Source of the DNA: Strongylocentrotus droebachiensis
Lineage: Eukaryota > Echinodermata > Echinoidea > Camarodonta > Strongylocentrotidae
Direction: 5' to 3'
Assembly (NCBI GenBank): GCA_035222895.1
Contig: JAVYIG010001044.1
Span: 248,001 to 312,000, forward strand
Length of the DNA: 64,000 bases
Below the pieces are notes generated by a model. It made no database searches. It was not told where the DNA came from and worked only from the letters and a program-made list of their open reading frames with translations. Of the stretch, positions 36,501 through 46,022 are shown one piece after another. Made by a program: the position numbers and the translations under genes. Positions within the stretch are counted from its first letter, which is position 1. Every line of letters begins with the position of its first letter.

Positions 36501-36965
36501 GGTAACTGATCACTGTAAAGGTAGGGGTGTGGTACAGAAATCAAACTAAATCAAATCAAATAAAAATTCGATTGCCAGATTGTGTCTCATCCAACTGTGA
36601 CCAAATTATATACATGTATGAATACTCCCAAAGAGCAGCCCTGATCAAATTTCTGTTGCTCTTACTAAGGGTGCGTTTCTCCGACAGTAACAGCTATGTC
36701 GTCATGTTCATAGCTCATCAACGCGCATTATAATTATGAAGACGATGAAGATTGACAGATTAAATTAGATCAATTCGAATCAGATCAAATCAATTAAAAT
36801 CATATACTTACCATTTAGTACTGGGGGTGTTTCTTCGATGGGAACACGTATCATGTGATCATAGCCATAGCTCACCATCGAGTAGTACAAAGCGGCGATG
36901 ACAAGAAGCACGACGAATAGTTTCTTATATTTGCTGATCATCTTTAACGGTAACCCTATGTTCAT
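28316..36965 (-). CDS. Beta-1,4-galactosyltransferase-like (GT7 family), eight coding exons
   Basis: This is a Golgi type II glycosyltransferase that would transfer galactose or a related sugar from UDP-sugar to GlcNAc-type acceptors. Exons (minus): 36965-36812, 34326-34219, 33668-33627, 32569-32283, 31142-31026, 30422-30232, 29585-29364, 28637-28316. All junctions have GT donors and AG acceptors and keep phase, giving 480 codons. Residues 16-33 form the signal anchor. Family motifs in order are GGHWVPLNC (184-192), VALIIPYRNR (198-207), the metal-binding FHDVDYVP (267-274), FGG (307-309), WGWGGEDSD (329-337), LPH, and a DGL...LYT.I.VD C-terminal block (388-413). The tail is longer than usual, hydrophobic (438-469), and ends inside a hAT MITE. 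A conserved TTTGCAG just upstream of the start suggests a spliced 5' UTR. The acceptor specificity cannot be read from sequence. Confidence 0.9.
28960..29205 (+). repeat. Degenerate ~28-bp tandem repeat in intron 7
   Basis: About eight irregular copies of a word like GATCAGGATAAGAGTAAAAATTAT. No function visible. Confidence 0.6.
29364..29585 (-). CDS. Galactosyltransferase exon 7 (WGWGGED)
   Basis: It is 222 bp with acceptor TTATAG and donor GTAAGC. It holds the acceptor-site and catalytic block WGWGGEDSD and the LPH segment. Confidence 0.92.
29820..30005 (+). repeat. Dispersed repeat in intron 6
   Basis: It contains AAAGCGCACGTATCCAAC, CAAGGCGCTTCGATATTACC and a downstream TTGCCAATGACC segment. 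Related CTTGCCAAAGGA pieces occur at 29259 and 33938. It is probably one interspersed repeat family in fragments. Confidence 0.4.
30232..30422 (-). CDS. Galactosyltransferase exon 6 (DVD motif)
   Basis: It is 191 bp with acceptor ATTCAG and donor GTGAGA. It carries the FHDVDYVP metal and UDP-sugar site and a KFxY-like end. Confidence 0.9.
31026..31142 (-). CDS. Galactosyltransferase exon 5 (VALIIPYRNR)
   Basis: It is 117 bp in phase 0, with acceptor CAACAG and donor GTACAT. It holds the start of the nucleotide-sugar fold, VALIIPYRNR, and ends IAEQ. Confidence 0.9.
31143..32282. other. Galactosyltransferase intron 4
   Basis: AT-rich intronic DNA with no repeat or regulatory element recognised. 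The other introns contain the repeats listed separately. Confidence 0.6.
32283..32569 (-). CDS. Galactosyltransferase exon 4 (stem to GGHW motif)
   Basis: It is 287 bp with acceptor GTCTCAG and donor GTTTGT. It contains two N-x-T sequons near its start and ends in the family motif GGHWVPLNC. Confidence 0.88.
33189..33238 (+). repeat. Short dispersed repeat (GATCTGC...GATTTCGTCAGAA)
   Basis: About 50 bp, shared in direct orientation with 39596-39645. Probably a fragment of a larger mobile element. Confidence 0.5.
33370..33535 (+). repeat. GA / TA / GA compound microsatellite
   Basis: A GA-rich run, a (TA) run at 33431-33472 and a second GA run, within intron 3 of the galactosyltransferase gene. 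Confidence 0.9.
33627..33668 (-). CDS. Galactosyltransferase exon 3 (stem, 42 bp)
   Basis: A short stem exon (NKQCTFPTKESSS) between acceptor CATCAG and donor GTAAGA. It is the least certain exon, supported only by splice signals and phase. Confidence 0.65.
34094..34205. mobile_element. MITE with GGGCC...TTATAAAG ends in intron 2
   Basis: The left end GGGCCCCGTCTAATAAAGGG and the right end, complement of AGGGCTACTCTTATAAAGAG, are imperfect inverted repeats. It sits 13 bp past the exon-2 donor. A shortened relative is at the same place in the paralogue (63408-63457), so the insertion seems to predate the duplication. Related ends border the tandem unit at 11610. Confidence 0.7.
34219..34326 (-). 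CDS. Galactosyltransferase exon 2 (stem)
   Basis: It is 108 bp, with acceptor CTTGCAG and donor GTATGT. It encodes a stem segment with LRRLKEEQTLPQNVIPNLHS, matched closely by the paralogue exon at 63278. Confidence 0.88.
34826..35006. repeat. Imperfect palindrome in intron 1
   Basis: The arms are ACAAATATACCATGCACT...GAAATTATGGAT and its near-complement, around a GAGGGGCATAGCCCCG centre. A second hairpin follows at 35147-35203, with ATGACGTCATCCATG on one arm. Both could be parts of one foldback element. Confidence 0.7.
35285..35395 (+). repeat. ATT/ATC trinucleotide-rich tract
   Basis: Interrupted ATT and ATC repeats in intron 1. Similar tracts lie at 34740-34830 and 34385-34450. Confidence 0.7.
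36208..36390. mobile_element. Foldback MITE relic, same family as 3182
   Basis: It shares the CATGTGACACCTGTTCTAC loop, the ATAATAGCAGTGAAGGGATG arm and a distal TTTGTCCTCTTTCTTTGTC segment with the 3182-3395 element. The left arm is mostly lost. It lies in intron 1, and intron 1 of the paralogue is shorter and lacks it. Confidence 0.75.
36812..36965 (-). CDS. Galactosyltransferase exon 1 (signal anchor)
   Basis: It encodes the cytoplasmic start, a Lys-rich flank and the membrane anchor, and ends in phase 1 at donor GTAAGT. The paralogue exon at 62670 has the same length (154 bp). Confidence 0.88.
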
Positions 36966-37110
36966 AATCCTCAAGTGTTGCTCTTGCATCAGCAAAGAAT
37001 AATAGAGCCCTGCAAAGACATTGGTAGCCAAAATAAATCGAGAGCTTGGTTCTCAAAATAAAGAAAGGGAACGGTTTCAGGGAGATGAAGAGTAGCTTTG
37101 AATTATAGAG
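36966..37110 (-). promoter_or_regulatory. Conserved 5' flank / UTR of galactosyltransferase
   Basis: The segment upstream of the start matches the upstream side of the inverted paralogue (62515-62669). It includes a putative acceptor, TTTGCAG (near 37015), and a CAAGCTCTCGATTTATTTTG-like stretch. The similarity marks either duplicated DNA or a 5' UTR exon boundary. No TATA box was identified. Confidence 0.45.
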
Positions 37111-37642
37111 AGGTAGTGAATGAGGAAGAAAAAGTCGAAACGCTTTCCAATTTCACGTGTTCATAAGTTACCTACTTGCGTATTGCATTTATCATGGCAA
37201 ATGATATATGGGTAAAACATATAGCAATAATTATAACAGAAGGAGTAGAGTTCGAATAGTCAGAGAGTCATTCTCTGATTGTTGCTATAATTAATCTTAA
37301 GTACAAGCCTATTAATATCACAAAGTTTGGGATCAAATATGACGATGAATAAATTCACACTTGCTTTACACAGTATATCAAGAACTGTTTAGGCACGCAA
37401 TTGTGCCTGAACAATAATTATTAGGTATTATATTGAATACATTCCTCTGCAATGCAAATACAAACGATCAAGACACACCCTTTTATTCGTGAGTGGTTAC
37501 ACATAAAAAAGCTTAGAGCTCTTCATTGCCTGATTAGTAGAGAAAATGATCATGTGACAAAATATAATAAGTCACGAGGCTCCACCCTCGCCAATTGCAA
37601 CATAGCCTCGAAAATGAGGTTGGTTTTCGTACTAATCATTGC

Positions 37643-37972
37643 CATGGGCGGCGATTTCTATTCATGACCGGGGGGGGGGGTCAGGACGAAATGGGAGATT
37701 TTCCACAATAATTACTCGTATATTTTGAAGGATATTATGCGAGAGAGCCTAGCGACCGAGCAAGACGATTTTTAAATTTGTATTAGTCTAAACGCTGCAC
37801 TCTTGGGCCTTCCAGAGCCTAAAAGTGTGTTGCATTCTTTAATCAGTATTTGCTATACATGTTCTTTTGCACTTTTTCAAATCTTCCGAGGGGACGTTAC
37901 CTCCCCCCCCCCCCCCCCCGTACAAAAAATTGAGGGGGAGGTGTCCCCCCTCCCTCGGGATCGTCGCCCCTG
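37643..37972 (-). mobile_element. 330-bp hAT MITE, copy A of a three-copy family
   Basis: The ends are CATGGGCGGCGATTTCT and the complement of CAGGGGCGACGATCCCG. The flanking 8-mers ATCATTGC and TTCATTGC match at seven of eight bases. The interior matches 61354-61704 and 39090-39310 in inverted orientation. Confidence 0.85.
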
Positions 37973-37980
37973 TTCATTGC

Positions 37981-38680
37981 AACCAAAAGACACAAATTAA
38001 AAACAAATTTAAAACACAAAGATAACAATCAGACAATGGTAGAAATAATTAACACAATGAAACATTTAGTTAGTGATACATAACTAAATGATTATCCATG
38101 TGGTGGCTACAATCAAATCATTAGAGAGTATCAAATAAATGTGTAATATGCAGAACTCGAATAGGTACAAAATTGCAGAAAAAATAAAAATAGGAAAGGA
38201 ATGTATTACTTGAATAGCACAATATGGTGATGAATTTATTATGAAAAGGGAAATTAAAAAAGAAATTGATTTAAAAAAAAAAGAATGAAGAGTATACAGG
38301 GCAGAAACATTACATAGATTCACAATATAAAGTCGATTTTCGATCAGGACATCTGCCTAGTACAAGCACGCCTGCAGCAAAGATAGTATACAAATGATGC
38401 ATGCGCATGAGTTCATTTTACGATCTATCCGCACTCGAGTTGAGGCTGGTTTGCGCATGACCAATCATTTGATTAGGATCTGGGAGTGAGTTGTATAATA
38501 CACTTTGTTTGCTAGATCATGGTTGGGGAGTTTCCCCATATTTTCACAAAGTAGGCCTAGCCCGAATACGAGGTGTGCGCTATTTCCTGTTATTTTGAAC
38601 TCTCTTGATCTTTCTTTCCTCATCTATGAGCAGAGGTCACCAGTTCCAGAGAACTATTAAAAAGGTATATATAAAAAAAG

Positions 38681-38724
<44 letters not shown>

Positions 38725-39089
38725 AGAGAGGGAGGGGAGAAGAGGAGGAGAGAGAAAGAGAGAGAGAGTGGGAGAGAAAGGGAGGAGGGGAGAGGGAGAA
38801 AGAGGGAGAGTGAGAGCAAGAGAGGGGGATAGAGAGAGGGTCTGAGAAAGATAGAGATAGAGAGAAAGAAAGAGTAAGGAAATATTGCCGCTGACAAAGT
38901 CTACGTAGTCAGAACAAATTGATATTGGTCGTATTCCTCTAACTTAAATGTTAAGATAATTCAGTTTACTTTCATAAATTATAAATACAGAATACATATT
39001 GGACCACTAAAAAGCAATTTGTGCTCGCACATGACTCCCTGATCAAGGTAAACACAATATTAAAGTAAATTGCGAAATAAAAAAAACTT
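37981..39089. other. Intergenic with GA tract
   Basis: AT-rich DNA and a GA microsatellite at 38685-38870. The long charged or Ser/Leu frames through the tract are artefacts. No gene seen. Confidence 0.6.
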
Positions 39090-39310
39090 TCTAGGTCTAA
39101 AGCGGCGATCCGGGGGACAGGGGGAGGGGGACACGCCCCTCTTTAATTTTAGTTTAGAAGGGGACAATTTGAAAAAGTGCCCCAAAAATGTATAGCAAAT
39201 ACTGACTAAAGACTGCAACACACTTTTAGGCTCTGGAGAGCCCAAGAGTGCAGCGTTTAGACTAATAAAAATACAAAAATCTTTTCGCTCGGTCGCTTCG
39301 CTCCCTCGCA
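39090..39310 (+). mobile_element. Truncated hAT MITE, copy B
   Basis: It shares CTGACTAAAGACTGCAACAC, GAGCCCAAGAGTGCAGCG and the CGCTTCGCTCCCTCGC stretch with copy A and the copy at 61354. The left terminus is degraded and the right terminus is missing. Confidence 0.7.
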
Positions 39311-39865
39311 ATCCTTCAGCATGTACAAGTAAATATTATAACAAATAAGAAGATACATTAAACAAATAAGAAGATACATTAGCAATGTGATACTTCCAGT
39401 CAAGTGACTCATGATTAAGGATGCCTTAGAACATTAATGACTCAGTTCTCTCAAAAAGCAGTATTTTAAATTCTTATCGGGTAAGAGTTTGATGGAAATC
39501 TTTTCCTTTTAGTACGGAATATAACATACTTTATTTTCTTAAATTTCAATAATAGCTTGTTTCATTTGAAACAGTAGTTTAACATTTGTAATAAGGTGAT
39601 CTGCTGCGTGGCGTAGCATAGCACCTATTGATTTCGTCAGAATCTATATACTTCCCCTTTTTTTTCTGTCTGTATTATTGTTCGCTTCATATCTCATAAA
39701 TGATATGGTTAATTTCAGTGACATTTTCATATGTGTCATATGCATGAATATTTTTCCCTTTTCTCTTTCTTTTTCTTTCTTTCTTTCTCTTTTTTTTTGC
39801 ATTATTTTTATGTTTAGCCTCCGAAAGGGGGAGGCACGAGCCGGATGTACCCCGCCTGAATCTGC

Positions 39866-39870
39866 GCCTG

Positions 39871-39915
<45 letters not shown>

Positions 39916-40140
39916 GCTACTTCCGCTACTACTGCTACTACTACTACTACTACTACTACTAGGGCCTACCACTGCTACTACTGCTACCACTATTACCAAT
40001 ATTAGAAGTAATACCACTACTACTACAACTGCTACCAATACTACTATTACTACTTCTAATTTGATAAACAGTACTTCTATTTGCATTAATACTGCTCCTC
40101 CTAACTACAGCCTTTCTCTCTGTGGAAGTAAATGCATTTA
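39866..40140 (+). repeat. CTA-microsatellite element, copy 1
   Basis: A (CTA) tract at 39869-39961, plus interrupted copies, is followed by ACAGTACTTCTATTTGCATT, ATACTGCTCCTCCTAACTAC and AAATGCATTTACTGCC. The same non-repetitive flank occurs inverted at 55145-55240 next to a (GTA) tract, so the microsatellite travels with a dispersed element. Confidence 0.8.
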
Positions 40141-40199
40141 CTGCCAAAAACTAAAATACATGTATACATACGAAAAATTAATAATTGAATTTAATTATA

Positions 40200-40578
40200 T
40201 TGAATTGAAATTTATTGTCCCTTTCAGGAAATTCCTTTTTTCACTGGTTTTACAGTCATTGTACATATATACATAATACAAGAAGAAAACAATAATATCA
40301 AGTGTACATAGTCACAAACATAATTACATTCTGAAAATGATTGTTGCATTGGAAATGGAACAATATATACATTGATTGCAGTATGAACATAAACATAAAC
40401 TGCATATATTCTATGTTACCATTTCAGGTGAAAATTCGAACAAAAATTTAATTCAGAACAAATGATAAGTTGAGACCAGTATTTACGTTTGAGTTCAAGA
40501 CCTCCGGGCCTGTGCATTGAAGAGGTGAATGGCGTTGGGAACAAAAGATTGCCTGAAACGGGTTTTCTGTGTGCGCGG
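40200..40578 (-). pseudogene. LINE relic: RT tail plus 3' UTR
   Basis: On the minus strand the frame below 40575 reads KTRFRQSFVPNAIHLFN. This matches the conserved LINE tail pattern RxxxSFxPxAIxLxN. It is followed by AT-rich 3' UTR-like DNA ending near an AATTCAATAT stretch. The coding side stops where a CAGTAGCGAACGCAGG hAT-like terminus starts (40579). No catalytic motifs remain. Confidence 0.65.
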
Positions 40579-40640
40579 CAGTAGCGAACGCAGGATTTTG
40601 TAAAGGGGGGGGGGGTTAAAATCGCAGATTCAGCCAGCCA
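40579..40640 (+). mobile_element. hAT-like terminus, partner end not found
   Basis: CAGTAGCGAACGCAGGATTT followed by a G run matches the left end of the MITE at 28202. A matching right end and target duplication could not be located, so the element is probably truncated. Confidence 0.5.
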
Positions 40641-41017
40641 GCAAGCCGGGGGAAGAGTGCCTCTGACAATGATCAGCACAAAGTAGGAATTTATCACATT
40701 CGAAAGATTGTCATCAACGTGTTTAACTAACTATTCAACTTGCAGTGTTCCAGGAAGCACGGAAGCGGATATTTGTTTTCAATATTTCATTTTTGCCGGT
40801 TGCTACTCATTTGGATGTGAGGTGATGGTTATTTTAACTGACTGACCCCGGACCCTAACATAAAAAAATCCTCTGTATACGGCCATGCATTATGGCTCAA
40901 GGCATGGGCACACTCACCCACACATGATCGCATAGGGACTTCCTTTGGGTTAGTCAACAAATAACGTTCATTGTTATTATTATTATTACGCCTAACAGAG
41001 AGAGAAGAAGAGGGCAC

Positions 41018-41048
<31 letters not shown>

Positions 41049-41369
41049 TTTCTAGCTCTTATCATGAATTTGCTTAAATTATAGTTTACGAGAGAAAAAC
41101 TTGACTCGAATTATTTTTCTCATTATCAACTAAAATAAGAAGAAATGTGATATAAAGTTTTGAGAGATATGTAATTATATCTAAATATACTTGAGCTTTA
41201 AATGGAATGTATATAAGGTACATAATCTATGCCAGTGTTTGGGTTTAAAATATCATGCCAATTTCTATATGTCTTTTACTATTTGCTTCTCTTTTTAATT
41301 CCTAAACCTAAATTATGTATGCCGCAAGTATTCTGATTTTATTGGGACATTGCTCTGTTCAGTTTAATG

Positions 41370-41505
41370 TAGTAGTAGTAGTAGTATAGTAGTAGTAGTA
41401 GTAGAATTGTTAGTAGTAGTAGCAGTAGTAGTAGTAGTAGTAGCAGCAGCAGCAGTGGTAGTAGTAGTGGTGGTAGTAATAATAGTAGTAGTGGTGGTAG
41501 TAGTA

Positions 41506-41556
<51 letters not shown>

Positions 41557-41570
41557 ATCGTAGTTGTGAT
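41370..41570 (+). repeat. GTA/GCA trinucleotide tract
   Basis: A long, interrupted GTA microsatellite. Poly-Val and poly-Leu frames across it are artefacts. Confidence 0.9.
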
Positions 41571-42778
41571 TCAAGATCATTGTGATTCAGGATAATAACG
41601 ATCGTTACTATAATCAGTAGTGATTTGGACCCATATTCATTAAACAAAAACTTACTAAGCCTTGTTGGTAACTGAAATGCTCTCTATAAGCTAGGCACTA
41701 TAGGTATTCACAAAAGTGTATAATGTTTCAGTTTGCGGCTAGGCCCTAGTCATAATATAGTTGGCAAGTAAATGGTCCCGAGTCGTCAACTAAATCAACT
41801 TTATTTGTAAACTAGCTCTTCTTCTCCTTATGGTGTTGTTGTTGTTGTTCTTTTTTTTTCTTACTGTGTGTCTCCTTCCGATGATTCCGAAGATCGGTGG
41901 TAAAAAATAATACCACAAAATGCAGACAACTATCTCAGACTCAGATATCAAGCAGATCAGACAGAGGCATTCACGAGTAGAGCGAATCTTATGTAGGAAA
42001 TTAAGATACAAATAAAGTATGAAACTGTGTGTGTGTTGGGGGTGTTTAACAAAGGAAATGACTAGGACAGGGTACAAGGGTAAATAGAAATAGATAAATA
42101 AATGTAAAAACACAGTGAAGAAAGGTTGAAAAGGTGACGTGTCCCCCGCCCCCCCCCCCCCCACTCCGTGAACGGAGGGATACCATGCGTGTTACCAAAA
42201 TGTCCGGTAAAGGGGTTCTTTTCACTCACCAAAGTCCGGCTCGTAGTACACACCGGACTTGGGGGGTGTTTTCAAAAGGAGGGAACATGCATACGTGTAC
42301 CCTAAATAACACTGAGTGGGGGATGGGGGTGTCTTACTTTTAAAGAGTGGCTCGCGGGCCACAGTTGACGATTGGCACAACTTCGCGGGCCGTTGGTAGT
42401 TTTCTCCTCCCCCCCCCCCCCCCCTCTCCTCCCCCACTTTCCTTTTCTTCGCAGGTCTCGAAGTCGATGCCATGTTGATTGTTATTTCAAACAAAATCAA
42501 GGACACAGCAGAAAGCAAATCCTAACTGTATTAGTTGAGCACTTTACATCTCATTGAACGCGGTGTAAAGGGAATGAGACTATCCAGTTTACGATTAAGC
42601 TTCATATGAAATTCAATGGCGGGAGAAAAGGGTTGTAAGTTTCAGGACAAGTATATGGTATTTCAAACATATTTATCGATTCACAACATTTGTATATTTA
42701 CAAACGTTACTGCGTGCAGAAATCACAAGCTGAAATTAACACGACGAATGATGTTAATGTCTTTATTTTAATGTAAAA
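41571..42778. other. Intergenic with C-homopolymer patches
   Basis: It contains C runs at 42145-42162 and 42407-42424 and unremarkable DNA. No gene recognised. Confidence 0.5.
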
Positions 42779-42878
42779 GTCTTGTTCAGACGGAGAAAAG
42801 TTACCCTAGGGTAAAGGTCGTGTTAAGAGCTAATATGGCGGGGTATATGGCGGGCCTAGCATGCCACTATCCGTACAA

Positions 42879-43285
42879 ATATTGATTGATGATTTTTATT
42901 CGACAAGCTTCCAACATACAACAATATACAATAATAACAGATCAAAAATAAGTCAGCTTGAACAGGATAACCCACGAAAGCTCGAGAGCTTATTTCCAGT
43001 GGGGTCCCTTACAGACATGTATAAAATTAATAAGTTAAAATAGTAATATTTACAGACAGATAAAAAATTAAAAGAACCACTTATTAAAGATAATAATAAT
43101 AAAAACAACATTAAACTGATGATAGAAATGATATTAAGTACAAGAAGAAAAAGAAGAAGGAGAAGAAGAAAAAGAGGAGAAGAAAGAAGAGGAAAATAAT
43201 GATGAATTTGTAGAATTTCTATAACGTACGAAAACATAAGTATATACAACATGAAAAAGTATGAACCGACAGAAGAATAAAAATT
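42879..43285 (-). other. LINE 3' UTR
   Basis: Non-coding, with an AG-rich block (43138-43200) and a short ATCA-type tail on the minus strand just before the host repeat resumes. Confidence 0.7.
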
Positions 43286-44376
43286 TCAATCATATAACAT
43301 GTCATTCACTTCTCTTCTCTGACTGTCAAGTATTAGGTATTCCTTTAATTTCCTCTTAAAATGATCATAGTTTCCTATTTCTTTTACACCATTGGGAAGG
43401 GAATTCCAATGTTTTATGGCATTGTAATAAAACGAATTTCCAATACTACCTACTCTTTCTGGTAAGTTAAAGTTGAATCGTCTATTTCTTGTATTATAAT
43501 CATGTACGTCAGTAACAAGATCGAAGTTAGATCGAATATAATGATTCGACCTAGCATGATATATTTTATGCACGTGATGCAATACGAGTTGTTTTGATCT
43601 TTGGTCGACTTCAAGAAAACCAGCTTTAGAAAGTTCGCTGTAGCCAACATGAGTTCTTGGACCAGAACAGTTGTTCTGTTTAATCTTCAATTTCTTTTGA
43701 TCTGACTTGTTTATGTTACTATACCATGCAGGGTTAGCATAGTCAAATAAACATTGAATAAGAGCAAAACAGAGTGTACGTCTTGCTTTTAAATCCATAC
43801 AACTTTGATATCTGTACAAAAATTTCAGACGAGAATTTGCTTTTTTTACAACTGATTCTACTAAAGATGAAAATGAAATTGCGCTAGCCAACTCAATGCC
43901 TAAATACTTCACAGACTCTTTTCTCTTGATTGCTTGATTATTGTGTGTCACTTTGAATTCAAATGACTTTTTAGAACTACTTTTAGAACAAAATAAAATG
44001 CTTTCTGTTTTTCCCAAGTGTAAAGAAAGCTTATTATCAGTCATCCAATCGACACACGTAGACAGCTGTTCACTGAGCTTTTCCTCAATATATTTAGGAT
44101 CAGGATTTGAATAGAGTAGTACGCTGTCATCTGCGTACAATAATAGTTTGAAGTCTTTTATACAAATACACATATCATTTATATAACTTGAAAATAGAAT
44201 TGGGCCTAAAATGCTTCCCTGAGGAACACCGCATGTTATAGGCATTAGTTTGGAACGAATATCATGAATGACCACTACTTGGTGCCGATTAGATAAGTAG
44301 GATCTGAACCAATCTAAACTTGCCTTATCAAAACCCATTAGTTGTAACTTCTTCAATAAGACGCAATGATTAACTG
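43286..44376 (-). pseudogene. LINE reverse transcriptase, C-terminal part
   Basis: It contains the palm motifs VPQGSILGP and the catalytic YADD, followed by the thumb and the conserved tail (NTRNRR... KHWNSLPNGV... FKRKLKEYL). It lies in a different frame from the upstream RT part because of four surplus bases in the TATATA run at 44377-44383, within the motif that carries the first catalytic Asp. It ends with a stop at 43286. RT domain otherwise well preserved, suggesting a fairly young copy. Confidence 0.88.
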
Positions 44377-45174
44377 TATATATCAAAAGCTTTTTGCAGA
44401 TCAAGGAGCACCATACCAACAAAGCGCCCTTGGGAAGTTTCTCTCCTCAAATAATCAGTCAAATGAATTAGACATGTTTCAGTCGAATAATCATGTCGAA
44501 AACCAGATTGAAATTCATAAATTATATCATTTTCTTTGAAGTATCTTTCAATTTGAACACAGACCGATTTTTCTAGAATCTTTGATGCTACGCTTAAAAC
44601 ACTAATAGGTCTATAATTGCTAACATCAGTTTTATCTTTCTTTTTATAAAGTGGAGTCACTTTTGCTATTTTCATATCCTCTGGAAAAGTACTCGTCAAG
44701 ATAGATAGGTTCATTAAGTAACTTAGAGGCTTAAATAAAACCTTCGCACCATCTTTTAGAAATTTAGCTGGAATCAAGTCTAACCCAGTACTTTTTGATA
44801 CATTCAACTTACGTAACTCTTTGAAAACAAATTGTTCACTGATTGGTAATAACTCGAAGCTGTTTTCACGTACACCTTTTCTTTCGTAAAAGTCACGAAT
44901 ACAATCATTGTCTGCGCTGAAAAAGTCTTTGGAAGGGGGGAGTTTGTCTACTAATTTGGCAGCCACATTTGTGAAATGAGAATTGAATTCATCAGCGATG
45001 GCCATCTTATCATGACATAATTCCCCATCAATTTTAATGACAGATTCTTGTTCTTTTCGCTTCTTATTTTTCAATCCTAAGTTTTTTAGATTCTGCCAAA
45101 GTTTTTTCGAATCTTGTTTATTTTCTTCTATCTTGTTTTGTAAGTAATCAAGTTTAGCCTTTTTCACCTCTCTT
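44377..45174 (-). pseudogene. LINE reverse transcriptase, N-terminal part
   Basis: It starts where the nested element ends (45174) and includes the EN-RT linker, the YRPISVLSVASKILEK motif, FQSGFR and the first catalytic block VLLDLQKAFD, where the frame breaks. On the other side of the CACTG element the same frame continues into the endonuclease, so one ORF2 was split. Confidence 0.88.
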
Positions 45175-46022
45175 CACTGTTAGAAAAAAATTAAACAAGT
45201 TGTTTAAAATTTTAAACAACCCCGAGTTAACCGGTGAATCGCTCAACGTTGTTTAAAAATTAAACAAATTAAGGTTGTTTAAATTTTAAACACTTAGTTG
45301 TTTAAAAATTAGGAAACCTTTTAAACAACAGTTGTTTAGTAATAAAATTGCACAACTCGGTTGTTTAAAGCAAGTTGTTTAAATTTTAAACAATAATGTT
45401 TAAATTACTAAGCAACTGTTGTTTATTCAGTATTACTGCACAACTGTGTTGTTTAAAAGGAGTTGCTTAAATTTTAAACAGAACTGTTTAATGGTTATTA
45501 TCTGGTTGTTTGAATTCAGTGTGAAATGACCTACTGGAACCACTCCTGCAATAATCACAACGAGTTATACACTGTAACATGCAGAGCTTGTTACCAATTT
45601 ACTTCAACATTTTGTTCATCATATTCATGGCAGTGACAGACAACATTATTATTTGTCTCTATAACTTCACCTAAACCCCATCGGCGAAGCCGAGAAGAAC
45701 CAAGTCGTCGCCTTGCCCCGTGTTCCGCCATTTTCGTCTGCACTGCACACTAGCACTGCATGCTTGCTTGCATGTATTATGTACGTACTTTGTGCATATC
45801 GCGTATCGCATGTGTGTGCGCAAATTGCAATCGCGTATCGAGAAAATATCAACGACGCCCCCGGGACTTTTTAAACAACTCTGTTTAATTAAAAAAAAAA
45901 AAATTTAATACATAGTTGTTTAAGCCAATCGAGCACTGATTTTTCGATTTTGAACAACGTTGTTTACTTTTTTAAACAACATTCTTTTAAACAGTAATAT
46001 TTTAAACACCGTTCTAACAGTG
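45175..46022. mobile_element. 848-bp CACTG-ended element nested in LINE ORF2
   Basis: It begins CACTGTTAGAA and ends TTCTAACAGTG, with TT flanks on both sides (45173-45174 and 46023-46024). Removing it plus one TT rejoins the LINE frame exactly, which fixes its boundaries. Both ends (45190-45500 and 45860-46010) are packed with GTTGTTTAAA-type words in both orientations. The middle (45510-45850) is different: GC-richer, with CG-containing DNA. CACTA-like ends, 2-bp target duplication, no transposase. Confidence 0.9.

Noticed and set aside
36780..37031. Galactosyltransferase start 22 codons further upstream
   Set aside because: The paralogue has stops and frame differences upstream of MNIG, and both copies keep an acceptor-like TTTGCAG there, pointing to 5' UTR.
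41339..41647. Poly-Leu / poly-Val protein
   Set aside because: Pure translation of a GTA/GCA microsatellite in several frames.
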